Source: UMGS1663 sp046964515 (lineage in GTDB: Bacteria; Bacillota; Clostridia; TANB77; CAG-508). Taken from it: a stretch of DNA of 64,000 bases. The stretch covers positions 51,466-115,465 of the forward strand of contig JBKUYM010000005.1 in NCBI GenBank assembly GCA_046964515.1. Direction: 5' to 3'. Shown here one piece after another: positions 45,902 through 54,487 of this stretch. Both the position numbers and the translations under genes were made by a program. Below the pieces are notes generated by a model. It worked only from the letters and a program-made list of their open reading frames with translations. It ran no database searches and was not told where the DNA came from. Position 1 is the stretch's first letter, and each line of letters starts with the position of its first letter.

Positions 45902-46615
45902 TTATTTACTGACTATATATACATACACATCATAGTTCATTCCACAAGACCAGTCTTCTGTCCACATAATACCTCCACTACCATCGCCTTTATCAAAATG
46001 ACCTGAATTACTCGTTCCAGAAATCGTTAATTTTCCTGTTGTATTGTTATAAGACATAGTTGGATTAGCTGTGGCATAACGGTTAAAACTTGGTACATCT
46101 CCAGCTCTTCCACCCCCTGTAATACTGGTTGGAATAATTGCAAAATTTTCAATACGCAAAGTATTCCAGCCTTCTATAGAAGTACAATCTATATTACTCT
46201 GATTACTGCCTAATTTTATACGCTGAATCGTTCCTCCTCCTAAATTTTTTATACTATTTGCCATCGTTTCTGCTGAATCCGTATTCTGCGTTGGTATTCC
46301 ACTTTCTGTAATAGCCTGCGCAATGGTATTCTTAAAATTATTATAATCTTCTCGTAAACTTTCCATTTCTTCTGGTCTTACATAATTATTAGGGTCTATA
46401 TTTAAGTAACCATATACTGAATTTAATGTTTTTTCTTCTTCTATTTTTGCTTGCTCTGTATCTTCTTTTGCCTTTTGTGCTTGTGTTATAATACCATTTT
46501 CTCCTAATAGCAGATTTATACTAACTCCAGCTAGAATAATTAAAATAATAATGGTTACTACCAAAGCTACTAAAGTTACACCTTCTTGATTATTTCTTTT
46601 CTCTTGTTCTTTCAT
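45902..46615 (-). CDS. Prepilin-like surface protein
   Basis: The 237-residue protein has a charged leader (residues 1-11) and a hydrophobic helix 'GVTLVALVVTIIILIILAG' with the 'GENGIITQAQKAK' motif, then a helical stalk and a beta-rich C-terminus with Cys pair ('DCTSIEGWN', 'EDWSCGMNYD'). Position +5 after the Gly is Ala rather than the Glu needed by classical type IV pilins. It shares this N-terminus with the two other proteins at 1401 and 46827. Confidence 0.7.
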   Translation of the reverse strand: MKEQEKRNNQEGVTLVALVVTIIILIILAGVSINLLLGENGIITQAQKAKEDTEQAKIEEEKTLNSVYGYLNIDPNNYVRPEEMESLREDYNNFKNTIAQAITESGIPTQNTDSAETMANSIKNLGGGTIQRIKLGSNQSNIDCTSIEGWNTLRIENFAIIPTSITGGGRAGDVPSFNRYATANPTMSYNNTTGKLTISGTSNSGHFDKGDGSGGIMWTEDWSCGMNYDVYVYIVSK

Positions 46616-46770
46616 ATTCTTCTCCTTATTTATAATTATTTTTATTTTATATTACCCTTTGATTAAATTAAATCTTTTTCTTTATTTTTAATTATAAATT
46701 ATTTATAACCATTTTTTCCATAATTATTCTATTTTATTTTTATACTGTTTAACATAACTTTTCTGATAAA

Positions 46771-46806
46771 TAAAAAATTATGAAATCAGTGATTTCATAA
46801 TTTTAT
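46771..46806 (-). terminator. Terminator after the gene at 46827
   Basis: A long palindrome 'AAAATTATGAAATCA' / 'TGATTTCATAATTTT' with a T-rich tract, between the two prepilin-like genes. Confidence 0.75.
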
Positions 46807-46826
46807 TTATTTTTTATTCTATTAAT

Positions 46827-48767
46827 CTAATAGGTAACTGTATAGGATACAATTTGTCCATTGTTTATGCCACAACCTAATACATAAGAATCAATACTAC
46901 TACCGGCTATTTTTCCACATCCCAATTGATAACTATCGATTGTACTGCCCTCTGTCTTTCCACAACCTAAAGTATAGCCATCAACTGTACTACCTACTGT
47001 TTTTCCACAACCAACTTGATACGAAGTTGAAACTAAAGTTGCTCCACTTGGTATAGAATAACCATCTGCATATTCTGTTTTAGTAGATATCACTGTTCCA
47101 AACCATTCTTTACAAGATACACTCTTTAGTCCATTACCAATTACGGCACCTGTACTCGAATAGGAATTATAAGTAGCTCCACAACTATCACATTTAAATT
47201 TATACCATTTTTCTCCATGATCTGTTCCACTACTTCCTGTATACCTTAAAGTTCCTGTACAATAGACAGGCGTACTATAAGAATAATGATAATAAGGAAT
47301 CGTATAACATCCTCCATTTGTATTCGTATTTCCTCTATGTTGATGATAAATTGGTGTTATATAGCAACCTCCATTAGTACTACTGTTTCCTGTGTGGGTA
47401 TGATACACCGCCTTTGTATAACAACCTCCTCCTGCTGTATTTCCTGCATGCTTATGATATACAGGTGTTGTATAACAACCTCCCCCACTACTGCTACTTC
47501 CTGTATGACTATGCTTATTAGCTACCATACTTACTGCTTTACTTATCGTTTCTCTCTTATTTCCTGCTTTATCTATTGTTAATACATGTAAGTAATACGT
47601 TCCTTCTCCACTCATTGATAAGGTTATTTCTTGTCCATTACTATTAAAGTATCCTCCTGTATAACTTGCCTCACTTTCTCCTATAGCATTACTATTGGTA
47701 TTATATACCCATTTACTCTTTACGACTTCTACTCCACTTTGTTTGTCTGTATGCGTTACTTTTATCTTTACACTTGGATTACTAGTTACCGTTCCTGCTC
47801 CACTTAATTCCATGATGGCTTCTTCTGGTTTGTCTGTATCTATATTCTTTATCTGTGTACTTGTATACTCTCCTATATTATTTCCATCTGTTAGTCTTGC
47901 ATATAACATTTCATTTTTATTAGATTCTACTTCTTTACTATATTTCTCCCAATTTACTAAGTCTTTACTATATTGTATCGTATACCCATTTACACTCGTT
48001 TCTATCTTTGTTTTTACAATTCCATTTGTCCACCCTTCTGGTGTAGAGGTAAATGTTGTATTTTCTTTTGTTAAAGCTTCTATCGTTCCTGTCGTTTTTG
48101 ACCCTTCTTTATTTGATTTTCCATATGCCGTCTCTACTTCTACTTTTAGATAATATATATGATTTTGTTCTAATCCTTCAAAAGTATAGCTTCCTGTTGT
48201 ATTGTTTCCTACTTTTTCTCCATATTCTTCTTCTTTTTCTGATTTTATATAATAGGTATAATGAGGATTCTCCAATCGTAATCCTTCTACTTTTACAGTA
48301 ATACTATTCGTCGTACTACTCATTTCTAACCCTGTAATACGAGGTGGTAATTCTCCTGGTTTCCCCATATAAGTGATTTTAACATCTCGATTATCTTTTT
48401 CTTCTACTAAAAATACATACTCTCCCTCTAAAGTAATATAACTTTGTAGCTCATTTAAAGTCTCTATATCTTTATTCTCTATGATTGCTTGTTCTTTTAT
48501 ATATTCTAGATAATCTGTAATTAGTACTTCTCCCTTATGGTCTAATGCCACTGGTCCTTTTTCTAACTCTAGTTTTTCGGTTAGTTCTGCTATTTTTTGT
48601 AATTCTTTTGTTTCTTTTGCTTTTGTAATAATACCATTTTCTCCAAATAATAAGCTAATACTAATACCTGCTAAGATAATCAGTACAATAATGGTTATTA
48701 CCAGAGCAATTAAGGTAATTGCATTAGGTGTTTTTATTTGCTTTTTCATCTGTTTTTTTGCCTCCAT
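46827..48767 (-). CDS. Large prepilin-like surface protein with FN3 domain and Cys/His repeats
   Basis: The 646-residue protein has the 'AITLIALVITIIVLIILAG' segment and 'FGENGIITKA', a coiled stalk, a fibronectin type III-like region ('PPRITGLEMSSTTNSITV'), and an Ig-like region. Two repeat blocks follow. In one, 'GGGCYTTPVYHKH'-type units recur about four times with regularly spaced Cys and His (47296-47500). In the other, 'GCGKTVGST'-type units recur about five times near the C-terminus (46850-47025). A 'CDSCGATYNS' motif resembles a zinc ribbon. Probably a metal-binding surface protein. Confidence 0.7.
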   Translation of the reverse strand: MEAKKQMKKQIKTPNAITLIALVITIIVLIILAGISISLLFGENGIITKAKETKELQKIAELTEKLELEKGPVALDHKGEVLITDYLEYIKEQAIIENKDIETLNELQSYITLEGEYVFLVEEKDNRDVKITYMGKPGELPPRITGLEMSSTTNSITVKVEGLRLENPHYTYYIKSEKEEEYGEKVGNNTTGSYTFEGLEQNHIYYLKVEVETAYGKSNKEGSKTTGTIEALTKENTTFTSTPEGWTNGIVKTKIETSVNGYTIQYSKDLVNWEKYSKEVESNKNEMLYARLTDGNNIGEYTSTQIKNIDTDKPEEAIMELSGAGTVTSNPSVKIKVTHTDKQSGVEVVKSKWVYNTNSNAIGESEASYTGGYFNSNGQEITLSMSGEGTYYLHVLTIDKAGNKRETISKAVSMVANKHSHTGSSSSGGGCYTTPVYHKHAGNTAGGGCYTKAVYHTHTGNSSTNGGCYITPIYHQHRGNTNTNGGCYTIPYYHYSYSTPVYCTGTLRYTGSSGTDHGEKWYKFKCDSCGATYNSYSSTGAVIGNGLKSVSCKEWFGTVISTKTEYADGYSIPSGATLVSTSYQVGCGKTVGSTVDGYTLGCGKTEGSTIDSYQLGCGKIAGSSIDSYVLGCGINNGQIVSYTVTY

Positions 48768-48866
48768 TAGTTTCTATTTCTTTAAAATTCTATTCTATCT
48801 TTTATTTTTCAACAATCTTTTTCTATGGATTATGTATCTAATATTTAACATAATTAAAGCAAAATA

Positions 48867-48895
48867 AAAAAACCTAATGCATATTAGGCTTTTTC
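48867..48895 (-). terminator. Terminator at the end of the ribosomal protein cluster
   Basis: CCTAAT and ATTAGG arms with a T-run on the minus strand, 15 bases after the rplQ stop codon. Confidence 0.85.
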
Positions 48896-48909
48896 ATGTA
48901 TCTAAGATA

Positions 48910-49434
48910 TTAAACTAATTGTAAGATAACAACTTCTGCTGCATCTCCTCTACGAGGTCCTGCTTTAATAATACGTGTATATCCACCAACTCTTCCCTCA
49001 TACTTTGGAGCAATTTCATTGAATAATTTTGCAGGTAAATCAATATTATTTCCTTTTTCGTCTTTTACCTTATTAATCATTCTCATCATTTTTCTTCTTG
49101 CATTTAATCTTGAAGGCATATCTTTTTGTCTTTTTTCAGTTTTTTCTTCTTTTACAACTCTCAAATATTCTTTACCATTTTTACTTTTTACAAGTTCTGT
49201 TTCTTTGTTTCCCTTGCTATCTAATTTTGCTTTTACTACTTTTACATCTACTGTTTCGAAATTGTCTTTTTCTTTTACTGCTAAAGCAATAATACTATCA
49301 GCCATAGCTTTTACTTCTTTAGCTCTAGCTTCTGTTGTTTCTATTTTTCCATGTAAAATTAAGTCTGTTAATTGACATTTAAGCATTGCCATACGAATGT
49401 CTGTTGTTTTACCTAATTTTCTATTGATTGCCAA
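48910..49434 (-). CDS. rplQ: 50S ribosomal protein L17
   Basis: The protein begins 'MAINRKLGKTTDIRMAMLKCQLTDLILHG' in style and has about 174 residues. A lysine-rich insert in the middle ('LDSKGNKETELVKSKNGKE') makes it longer than the usual ~115-120. It is the last gene of the alpha operon, downstream of rpoA. Confidence 0.95.
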   Translation of the reverse strand: MAINRKLGKTTDIRMAMLKCQLTDLILHGKIETTEARAKEVKAMADSIIALAVKEKDNFETVDVKVVKAKLDSKGNKETELVKSKNGKEYLRVVKEEKTEKRQKDMPSRLNARRKMMRMINKVKDEKGNNIDLPAKLFNEIAPKYEGRVGGYTRIIKAGPRRGDAAEVVILQLV

Positions 49435-49467
49435 CTTTGTTCCCTCCTTAATCGGTTATTTCTATTT

Positions 49468-50415
49468 TTAGTCTTCTTCTTTAGCAAAGTCTAATCCTAA
49501 TGAATGTAATTTATACGTTACTTCATCTAATGATTTCTTTCCTAAATTTCTAACTTTCATCATTTCTGGTTCTGTTTTATTGGTAATGTCTTCTACTGTA
49601 GAAATTCCAGCTCTTTTTAGACAATTGAATGATCTTACAGATAATTCTAAGTCTTCAATAGACATTTCTAATACTTTTTCTTTTTTATCTTCTTCTTTTT
49701 CAATCATAACCTGTGTATTTTTTGCAGTTTCTGATAAATCAATAAATAATTCTAAATGGCCGGTCATTACTTTAGCAGCAAGACTTAATGCTTCATATGG
49801 TGCTAAACTTCCATCTGTCCATAATTCTATCGTTAATTTATCAAAATCAATATTTTGACCAACTCTTGTATTTTCAACTGCATAATTTACTTTTTTTACA
49901 GGTGTATAAATAGAGTCAATTGGTAATACGCCAATTGGTTGACTATCTTTCTTATTTTTTTCAGCTGAATTATAACCTCTTCCCATTTCAACGGTCATTT
50001 CCATTTGAAGATGTCCACCTTCAGCAAGTGTTGCGATATGTAAATCTGGATTTAATACTTCTACAGAGCTATCTGTTATAATATCTCCAGCTTTTACTTC
50101 TCCCTCACCTTTAAAATCAATTCTAATCATTTTTTCTTCATTTTCATGAAGTTTTAATCTTACACGTTTTAGGTTAACGATTATCTCTGGTACATCCTCT
50201 ACTACATTTGGTATAGTAGAAAATTCATGAACTACGCCTTCAATTTTTACGCTTGTGATAGCAGCTCCTGGCAATGAAGATAATAAGATTCTTCTTAAAG
50301 AATTTCCTATTGTTACTCCATAGCCACGTTCTAATGGCTCACAAACAAATTTTGCATAATTATTTTCATTGTCTATCTCTAAGCATTTAATATTTGGCCT
50401 TTCAAATTCTATCAT
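49468..50415 (-). CDS. rpoA: RNA polymerase alpha subunit
   Basis: The 315-residue protein has the N-terminal dimerisation domain ('GNSLRRILLSSLPGAAITSV') and the C-terminal helix-hairpin-helix domain ('RSFNCLKRAGISTVEDI') that binds DNA and activators. A short acidic tail ends it. It lies between rpsD and rplQ. Confidence 0.98.
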   Translation of the reverse strand: MIEFERPNIKCLEIDNENNYAKFVCEPLERGYGVTIGNSLRRILLSSLPGAAITSVKIEGVVHEFSTIPNVVEDVPEIIVNLKRVRLKLHENEEKMIRIDFKGEGEVKAGDIITDSSVEVLNPDLHIATLAEGGHLQMEMTVEMGRGYNSAEKNKKDSQPIGVLPIDSIYTPVKKVNYAVENTRVGQNIDFDKLTIELWTDGSLAPYEALSLAAKVMTGHLELFIDLSETAKNTQVMIEKEEDKKEKVLEMSIEDLELSVRSFNCLKRAGISTVEDITNKTEPEMMKVRNLGKKSLDEVTYKLHSLGLDFAKEED

Positions 50416-50556
50416 TTTTACCTCCTATTTTAGAAGTTCTAAGCTAAGGTTAGTTTCATGCCCATTTTTTTCTTTTTATATTCCCCTATTACTCTACTTC
50501 TTAAAATATAATCTATCTTTTTTAAAGATTTTCCTATATATAGGCGTCTCTTCTCA

Positions 50557-51183
50557 TTATTTAGAGTAAAGCTCTACTATTAAATGTTCTTCTACTGGAA
50601 GATCTACATCTTCTCTAGATGCTAATCTTACTACTTTACCACTTAGTTTTTCGGCATCTTTTTCTAACCATGCTGGAACAGGTCTTGCTGCATTTTCTTC
50701 TACATTTAATTTTATTGTTCCATTATCTTTTCTAATTTCTCTTACATTAATAACATCGCCTGGTCTTACTAAATAAGATGCAATATCCACTTTGTGTCCA
50801 TTTACCTCAAAAGCACCATGTGTAATTAACATTCTAGCTTGTGCTCTTGAACTACCATATCCTAATCTGTAAACTACGTTATCTAATCTACTTTCTAAAA
50901 TTTGTAGTAACACTTCACCAGTAATTCCTTTTGTGTTAGAAGCCATTTCAAAATATTTTCTAAATTGTTTTTCTCCTACACCATAAAATGCTTTTGTTTT
51001 TTGTTTTTCTCTTAATTGAGTACCATATTCTGAAAGTTTCTTCTTTTTTTGTCCATTTTGTCCAGGTGCATAGTTTCTTCTAGAAATGCTACATTTATCT
51101 GTATAGCATCTTGAACCTTTTAAGAATAACTTTTGTCCTTCTCTACGGCAAATACGGCATTGTTCATCTTTATATCTTGCCAT
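50557..51183 (-). CDS. rpsD: 30S ribosomal protein S4
   Basis: The 208-residue protein has an N-terminal zinc-type Cys cluster ('CRICRREG...CYTDKCSISRR') and the S4 RNA-binding domain ('SRLDNVVYRLG'). It nucleates 30S assembly and often represses the alpha operon. Confidence 0.97.
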   Translation of the reverse strand: MARYKDEQCRICRREGQKLFLKGSRCYTDKCSISRRNYAPGQNGQKKKKLSEYGTQLREKQKTKAFYGVGEKQFRKYFEMASNTKGITGEVLLQILESRLDNVVYRLGYGSSRAQARMLITHGAFEVNGHKVDIASYLVRPGDVINVREIRKDNGTIKLNVEENAARPVPAWLEKDAEKLSGKVVRLASREDVDLPVEEHLIVELYSK

Positions 51184-51234
51184 TTTTGTATTCTCCTCCT
51201 TAATATTAAACTAACTGTTTGTATTTGTTTTTCA

Positions 51235-51633
51235 CTATACTCTTCTTCTTTTAGGTGGTCTACAACCATTATGTGGGATTGGTGTAACATCTTTAATGCT
51301 ACTAATTTCTAATCCTGCTGATTGTAAAGATCTAATTGCTGCTTCTCTACCTGAACCAGGTCCTTTTACAAATACTTCTACACTTTTTAATCCGTGTTCC
51401 ATAGCAGCTTTTGCAGCTGTTTCTGCAGCTTCACCTGCTGCAAATGGTGTACTCTTTTTTGAACCTTTGAATCCAAGTTCTCCAGCACTTGCCCAAGAAA
51501 TTGCATTTCCTTGTACATCTGTGATGGTAACGATTGTATTATTGAAGCTAGAATGAATATGTGCCATACCTTTTTCGATGTTTTTTCTATCTCTTCTTCT
51601 TGGTGTTGTTCTTTTTGTTACAGCTTTTGCCAT
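51235..51633 (-). CDS. rpsK: 30S ribosomal protein S11
   Basis: The 132-residue protein has 'AHIHSSFNNTIVTITD' and ends 'PHNGCRPPKRRRV', the S11 signature. It sits on the 30S platform. Between rpsM and rpsD with GGAGG RBS. Confidence 0.97.
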   Translation of the reverse strand: MAKAVTKRTTPRRRDRKNIEKGMAHIHSSFNNTIVTITDVQGNAISWASAGELGFKGSKKSTPFAAGEAAETAAKAAMEHGLKSVEVFVKGPGSGREAAIRSLQSAGLEISSIKDVTPIPHNGCRPPKRRRV

Positions 51634-51657
51634 TTAAGCTTACCTCCTACTTAATTT

Positions 51658-52023
51658 TTATTTTTTACTTTTACTTACTAATTTTCTAGGACCTTTTCTT
51701 GTACGCGCATTTGTTTTTGTTCTTTGTCCTCTTACAGGAAGACCTCTTCTATGTCTTAATCCTCTGTAGCATCCGATTTCTGTAAGTCTTTTAATGTTTA
51801 AAGCAACTTCTCTTCTTAAATCACCTTCTACAAGGTATCCTTCCATAGCTTTTCTGATTGCTTGTTCTTGTTCTCCTGTTAAGTCTTTTACTCTTGTATC
51901 TGGATTTACTCCTGCTTCTTTTAGAATCTTTTGAGAACTTGTTAGTCCTATACCATAAATATAGGTAAGTCCTATTTCTACTCTTTTCTCTCTAGGTAAA
52001 TCTACTCCTGCTATACGAGCCAT
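51658..52023 (-). CDS. rpsM: 30S ribosomal protein S13
   Basis: The 121-residue protein starts 'MARIAGVDLPREKR' and has the 'GLRHRRGLPVRGQRT' C-terminal motif. I chose the ATG at 52023 after GGAGGTGC; the in-frame upstream ATG at 52041 adds six residues and lacks a good RBS. Confidence 0.96.
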   Translation of the reverse strand: MARIAGVDLPREKRVEIGLTYIYGIGLTSSQKILKEAGVNPDTRVKDLTGEQEQAIRKAMEGYLVEGDLRREVALNIKRLTEIGCYRGLRHRRGLPVRGQRTKTNARTRKGPRKLVSKSKK

Positions 52024-52084
52024 ATTTTTTAGCACCTCCAAATTTTTCTTTAAATTTAAAATTTTATTTTTTGTCTACCTAAAA

Positions 52085-52140
52085 CAGCTAAAGGTGAAAT
52101 GCATTGGGTTTTCCCCAATCTTTAGTTATTTTTTTAGACA
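52085..52140 (-). promoter_or_regulatory. Structured leader between rpmJ and rpsM
   Basis: On the minus strand CTAAAG/CTTTAG arms enclose a tight TTGGG-GAAAA-CCCAA hairpin. It lies in the long (about 220-base) gap between rpmJ and rpsM and may be a regulatory leader or partial terminator. No protein is encoded there. Confidence 0.4.
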
Positions 52141-52246
52141 TGTATATAAACACAAATCTCTTTCATAAGTTGTCTTTTTTCTTAGTTTAAAAAAAGAACT
52201 TACAGCCGCTTCAAGACTTGTGCTAATATCAAAATTTTGTATGTTA

Positions 52247-52360
52247 CTATCCTTGTCTTTGTTTATGTTTTGGATTTTCGCAAATTACTCTAATAACACC
52301 TTTTCTTTTAATGATTTTGCATTTTTCGCATATTTTTTTAACTGATGGTCTTACTTTCAT
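52247..52360 (-). CDS. rpmJ: 50S ribosomal protein L36
   Basis: A 37-residue ORF starts 'MKVRPSVKKICEKCKIIKR' and has the zinc-binding Cys/His set of the C+ form ('CEKC', 'CENPKH'). AGGAGGTG precedes the ATG at 52360. Too short for most automated calls. Confidence 0.95.
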   Translation of the reverse strand: MKVRPSVKKICEKCKIIKRKGVIRVICENPKHKQRQG

Positions 52361-52451
52361 TACTACTACACCTCCTGCTAATACAATACTCTATTAACCT
52401 AATATATAATATATATGATATGAAAATAAATAGATAAGCCTCTATGATGTG

Positions 52452-52516
52452 TGAGGTCAGATGTATAACACACTACAGGCTAAATGTAATCTATACACAT
52501 CTCACTTCGCACCTCA
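52452..52516. promoter_or_regulatory. Structured leader RNA candidate upstream of rpmJ
   Basis: Nested complementary arms TGAGGT/ACCTCA and GATGTAT/ATACACATC on the minus strand lie in the 199-base gap between infA and rpmJ. This could be a binding site for a ribosomal protein. No T-run follows. Confidence 0.45.
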
Positions 52517-52559
52517 TATTTATTAGCTAACTATTTTATCATTTCTATATAATCTAAAT

Positions 52560-52778
52560 TTATTTTGCTCTCCAAGTAATTCTTCCTCTAGTCAAGTCAT
52601 ATGGTGAAAGTTCTATTTTTACTTTGTCTCCTGGTAAGATTTTAATATAATTCATTCTAAGTTTACCAGAAATATGAGCTAATATTTGATGTCCATTTTC
52701 AAGTTCTACCTTGAAATTTGTATTAGGTAATGTTTCAACCACGGTACCTTCTACCTCTATAACATCCTCTTTTGCCAT
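52560..52778 (-). CDS. infA: Translation initiation factor IF-1
   Basis: The 72-residue OB-fold protein matches IF-1 along its whole length ('MAKEDVIEVEGTVVETLPN', ending 'YDLTRGRITWRAK'). It binds the 30S A site during initiation. Between map and rpmJ. Confidence 0.98.
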   Translation of the reverse strand: MAKEDVIEVEGTVVETLPNTNFKVELENGHQILAHISGKLRMNYIKILPGDKVKIELSPYDLTRGRITWRAK

Positions 52779-52824
52779 TTAATACCCTCCAATTTTACTA
52801 TTGATCTGCTCTTTCATAGTATTT

Positions 52825-52847
52825 GTATACAATTTCGGATTGTATAC
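52825..52847. repeat. 9-bp inverted repeat upstream of infA
   Basis: GTATACAAT and ATTGTATAC flank TTCGG. There is no T-run, so it may be an operator or leader hairpin rather than a terminator. Confidence 0.5.
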
Positions 52848-52875
52848 ACAATAGCTTATATAGTATATCTCATTT

Positions 52876-53646
52876 TTATAATAATGTCAAGATTTCTGGC
52901 TCATTTTCTGTAATTAAAATCGTATTTTCATAATGAGCTGCTTTGCTACCATCTTCTGTAATAATGGTCCAGCCATCTTCTAATTCTAAAATGCCATCTC
53001 CACCATATATAACCATTGGTTCTATAGCTAAAGTCATACCTGGCTCTAAACGTATACCTCTACCTGCCCTTCCATAATTGGGTATGCCAGGATCTTCATG
53101 CATTTGTCTTCCTATTCCATGACCTTGAAATTCCTTTACAACACTAAATCCATTTTTTTCTACATATGTTCCAATAGCATGACAAATATCTCCCAATCGG
53201 TTACCTTTTTTTGCATACTGAATACCTTCAAAAAAAGCTTGTTTAGTAACTTCTACTAATCTATTTGTCTCTTTATCTATCGTTCCTACTGCATAAGTTC
53301 TAGCACAATCTCCATTAAAACCATCTTTATAAGCAACTAAGTCCACACTGACAATATCTCCCTCTTTTAAAATAACCCTTTTAGAAGGAATTCCATGTAT
53401 AACTTCATCATTAACAGAGGCACATATAGAACCCGGGAAAGCAGGTACCCCTTTCACACCACTAGGATATCCCTTTTCTGCTGGTATTGCTCCATTTTCT
53501 CTCATCACGTTTTCCGCAATTTTATCTAATTCCCAAGTAGATATCCCTGGTTTTATAGCAGCTTGTACTGCTTTTTGTGCTAAATTCGCAATTCTACAAG
53601 CTTCTCTCATTTTCTCTATTTCTTGTTTTGATTTTATAGTAACCAT
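52876..53646 (-). CDS. map: Methionine aminopeptidase type I
   Basis: The 256-residue enzyme removes N-terminal Met. Metal ligands are in 'SVDLVAYKDGFNGDCARTY' (Asp pair), 'GHGIG' His, 'AIEPM' Glu and a final Glu near the C-terminus. Between adk and infA, in the usual spc/alpha order. Confidence 0.97.
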   Translation of the reverse strand: MVTIKSKQEIEKMREACRIANLAQKAVQAAIKPGISTWELDKIAENVMRENGAIPAEKGYPSGVKGVPAFPGSICASVNDEVIHGIPSKRVILKEGDIVSVDLVAYKDGFNGDCARTYAVGTIDKETNRLVEVTKQAFFEGIQYAKKGNRLGDICHAIGTYVEKNGFSVVKEFQGHGIGRQMHEDPGIPNYGRAGRGIRLEPGMTLAIEPMVIYGGDGILELEDGWTIITEDGSKAAHYENTILITENEPEILTLL

Positions 53647-53666
53647 GACTTTTTTATTATTACCCC

Positions 53667-54344
53667 CTATACTTCTTCTTTTAGATAATTTTTTATCTCT
53701 TTGGCCACATCCTCTGATGTCTTACCAGAATGTATATTTAATTTTACAGCATATAACAAGTCTTGTGCTTTATAATACGCTACTAATTTTTCTGCTGTAT
53801 CATAATGTACTTTTAATCGTTGTTTTACAGTATCTATACTATCATCTGGTCTTTGCTCTAAAGTACTTCCACATATATCACAAATACCCTCTACTTTTGG
53901 TTTTTTAAATTCTAGATTATAGACTTCTCTACAATCTTTATTAGAACATACTCGTCTTTTTACAATTCTATCTATAATATCTTCATCCGTCAAATCTAAT
54001 TCTATGGCAATATTAATTTTTTGGTGATGTTCTGTTAAAAATTGGTCTAAAGCTTCAGCTTGCGCCACTGTTCGTGGAAATCCGTCTAGAATAACACCAT
54101 TTTTACAATCTGGTTCTAACAATCTTTTTTCTACTAATTGTATTGCTAAATTATCTGGTACTAATTGTCCTTTTGAAACATAGCTTTCGATTTCTTCTCC
54201 TATTTTTCCAGCCTTTTTTATATAACTTCTAAATAGTTCTCCACTTGATATATGTACGATTTTTAAAGATTCTGATAACATTTTTCCTACTGTTCCTTTT
54301 CCAGAACCTGGTTTTCCTAACATAACAATATACATTGTTTTCAC
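53667..54344 (-). CDS. adk: Adenylate kinase
   Basis: The 225-residue kinase has the P-loop 'GKPGSGKGTVGK', the LID zinc-type Cys set ('CSNKDCREVY...CDICG') and 'DGFPRTVAQAEAL'. It balances AMP, ADP and ATP. An extended -10 promoter lies upstream, after the secY terminator. Confidence 0.97.
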   Translation of the reverse strand: MKTMYIVMLGKPGSGKGTVGKMLSESLKIVHISSGELFRSYIKKAGKIGEEIESYVSKGQLVPDNLAIQLVEKRLLEPDCKNGVILDGFPRTVAQAEALDQFLTEHHQKINIAIELDLTDEDIIDRIVKRRVCSNKDCREVYNLEFKKPKVEGICDICGSTLEQRPDDSIDTVKQRLKVHYDTAEKLVAYYKAQDLLYAVKLNIHSGKTSEDVAKEIKNYLKEEV

Positions 54345-54375
54345 TCCTTTTTGATTTGTTTCACACGCTACTACT

Positions 54376-54384
54376 ATTATACCA
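54376..54384 (-). promoter_or_regulatory. Extended -10 promoter for adk
   Basis: On the minus strand TGGTATAAT (plus 54376-54384) is an extended -10 element about 35 bases before the adk start; no clear -35 is present. Confidence 0.6.
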
Positions 54385-54435
54385 TTTTTTGGATAATAAG
54401 TACATTATTTTTTATAAAATTTATTTTTTTCATAA

Positions 54436-54467
54436 AAAATAGATGCTTTTTAAAAGCATCCATTTTA
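54436..54467 (-). terminator. Terminator between secY and adk
   Basis: Arms 'AGATGCTTTT' and 'AAAAGCATCC' with flanking A- and T-runs follow the secY stop codon on the minus strand, splitting the spc operon from adk-map-infA. Confidence 0.85.
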
Positions 54468-54487
54468 TTTTCATTGATTTCTTACTT

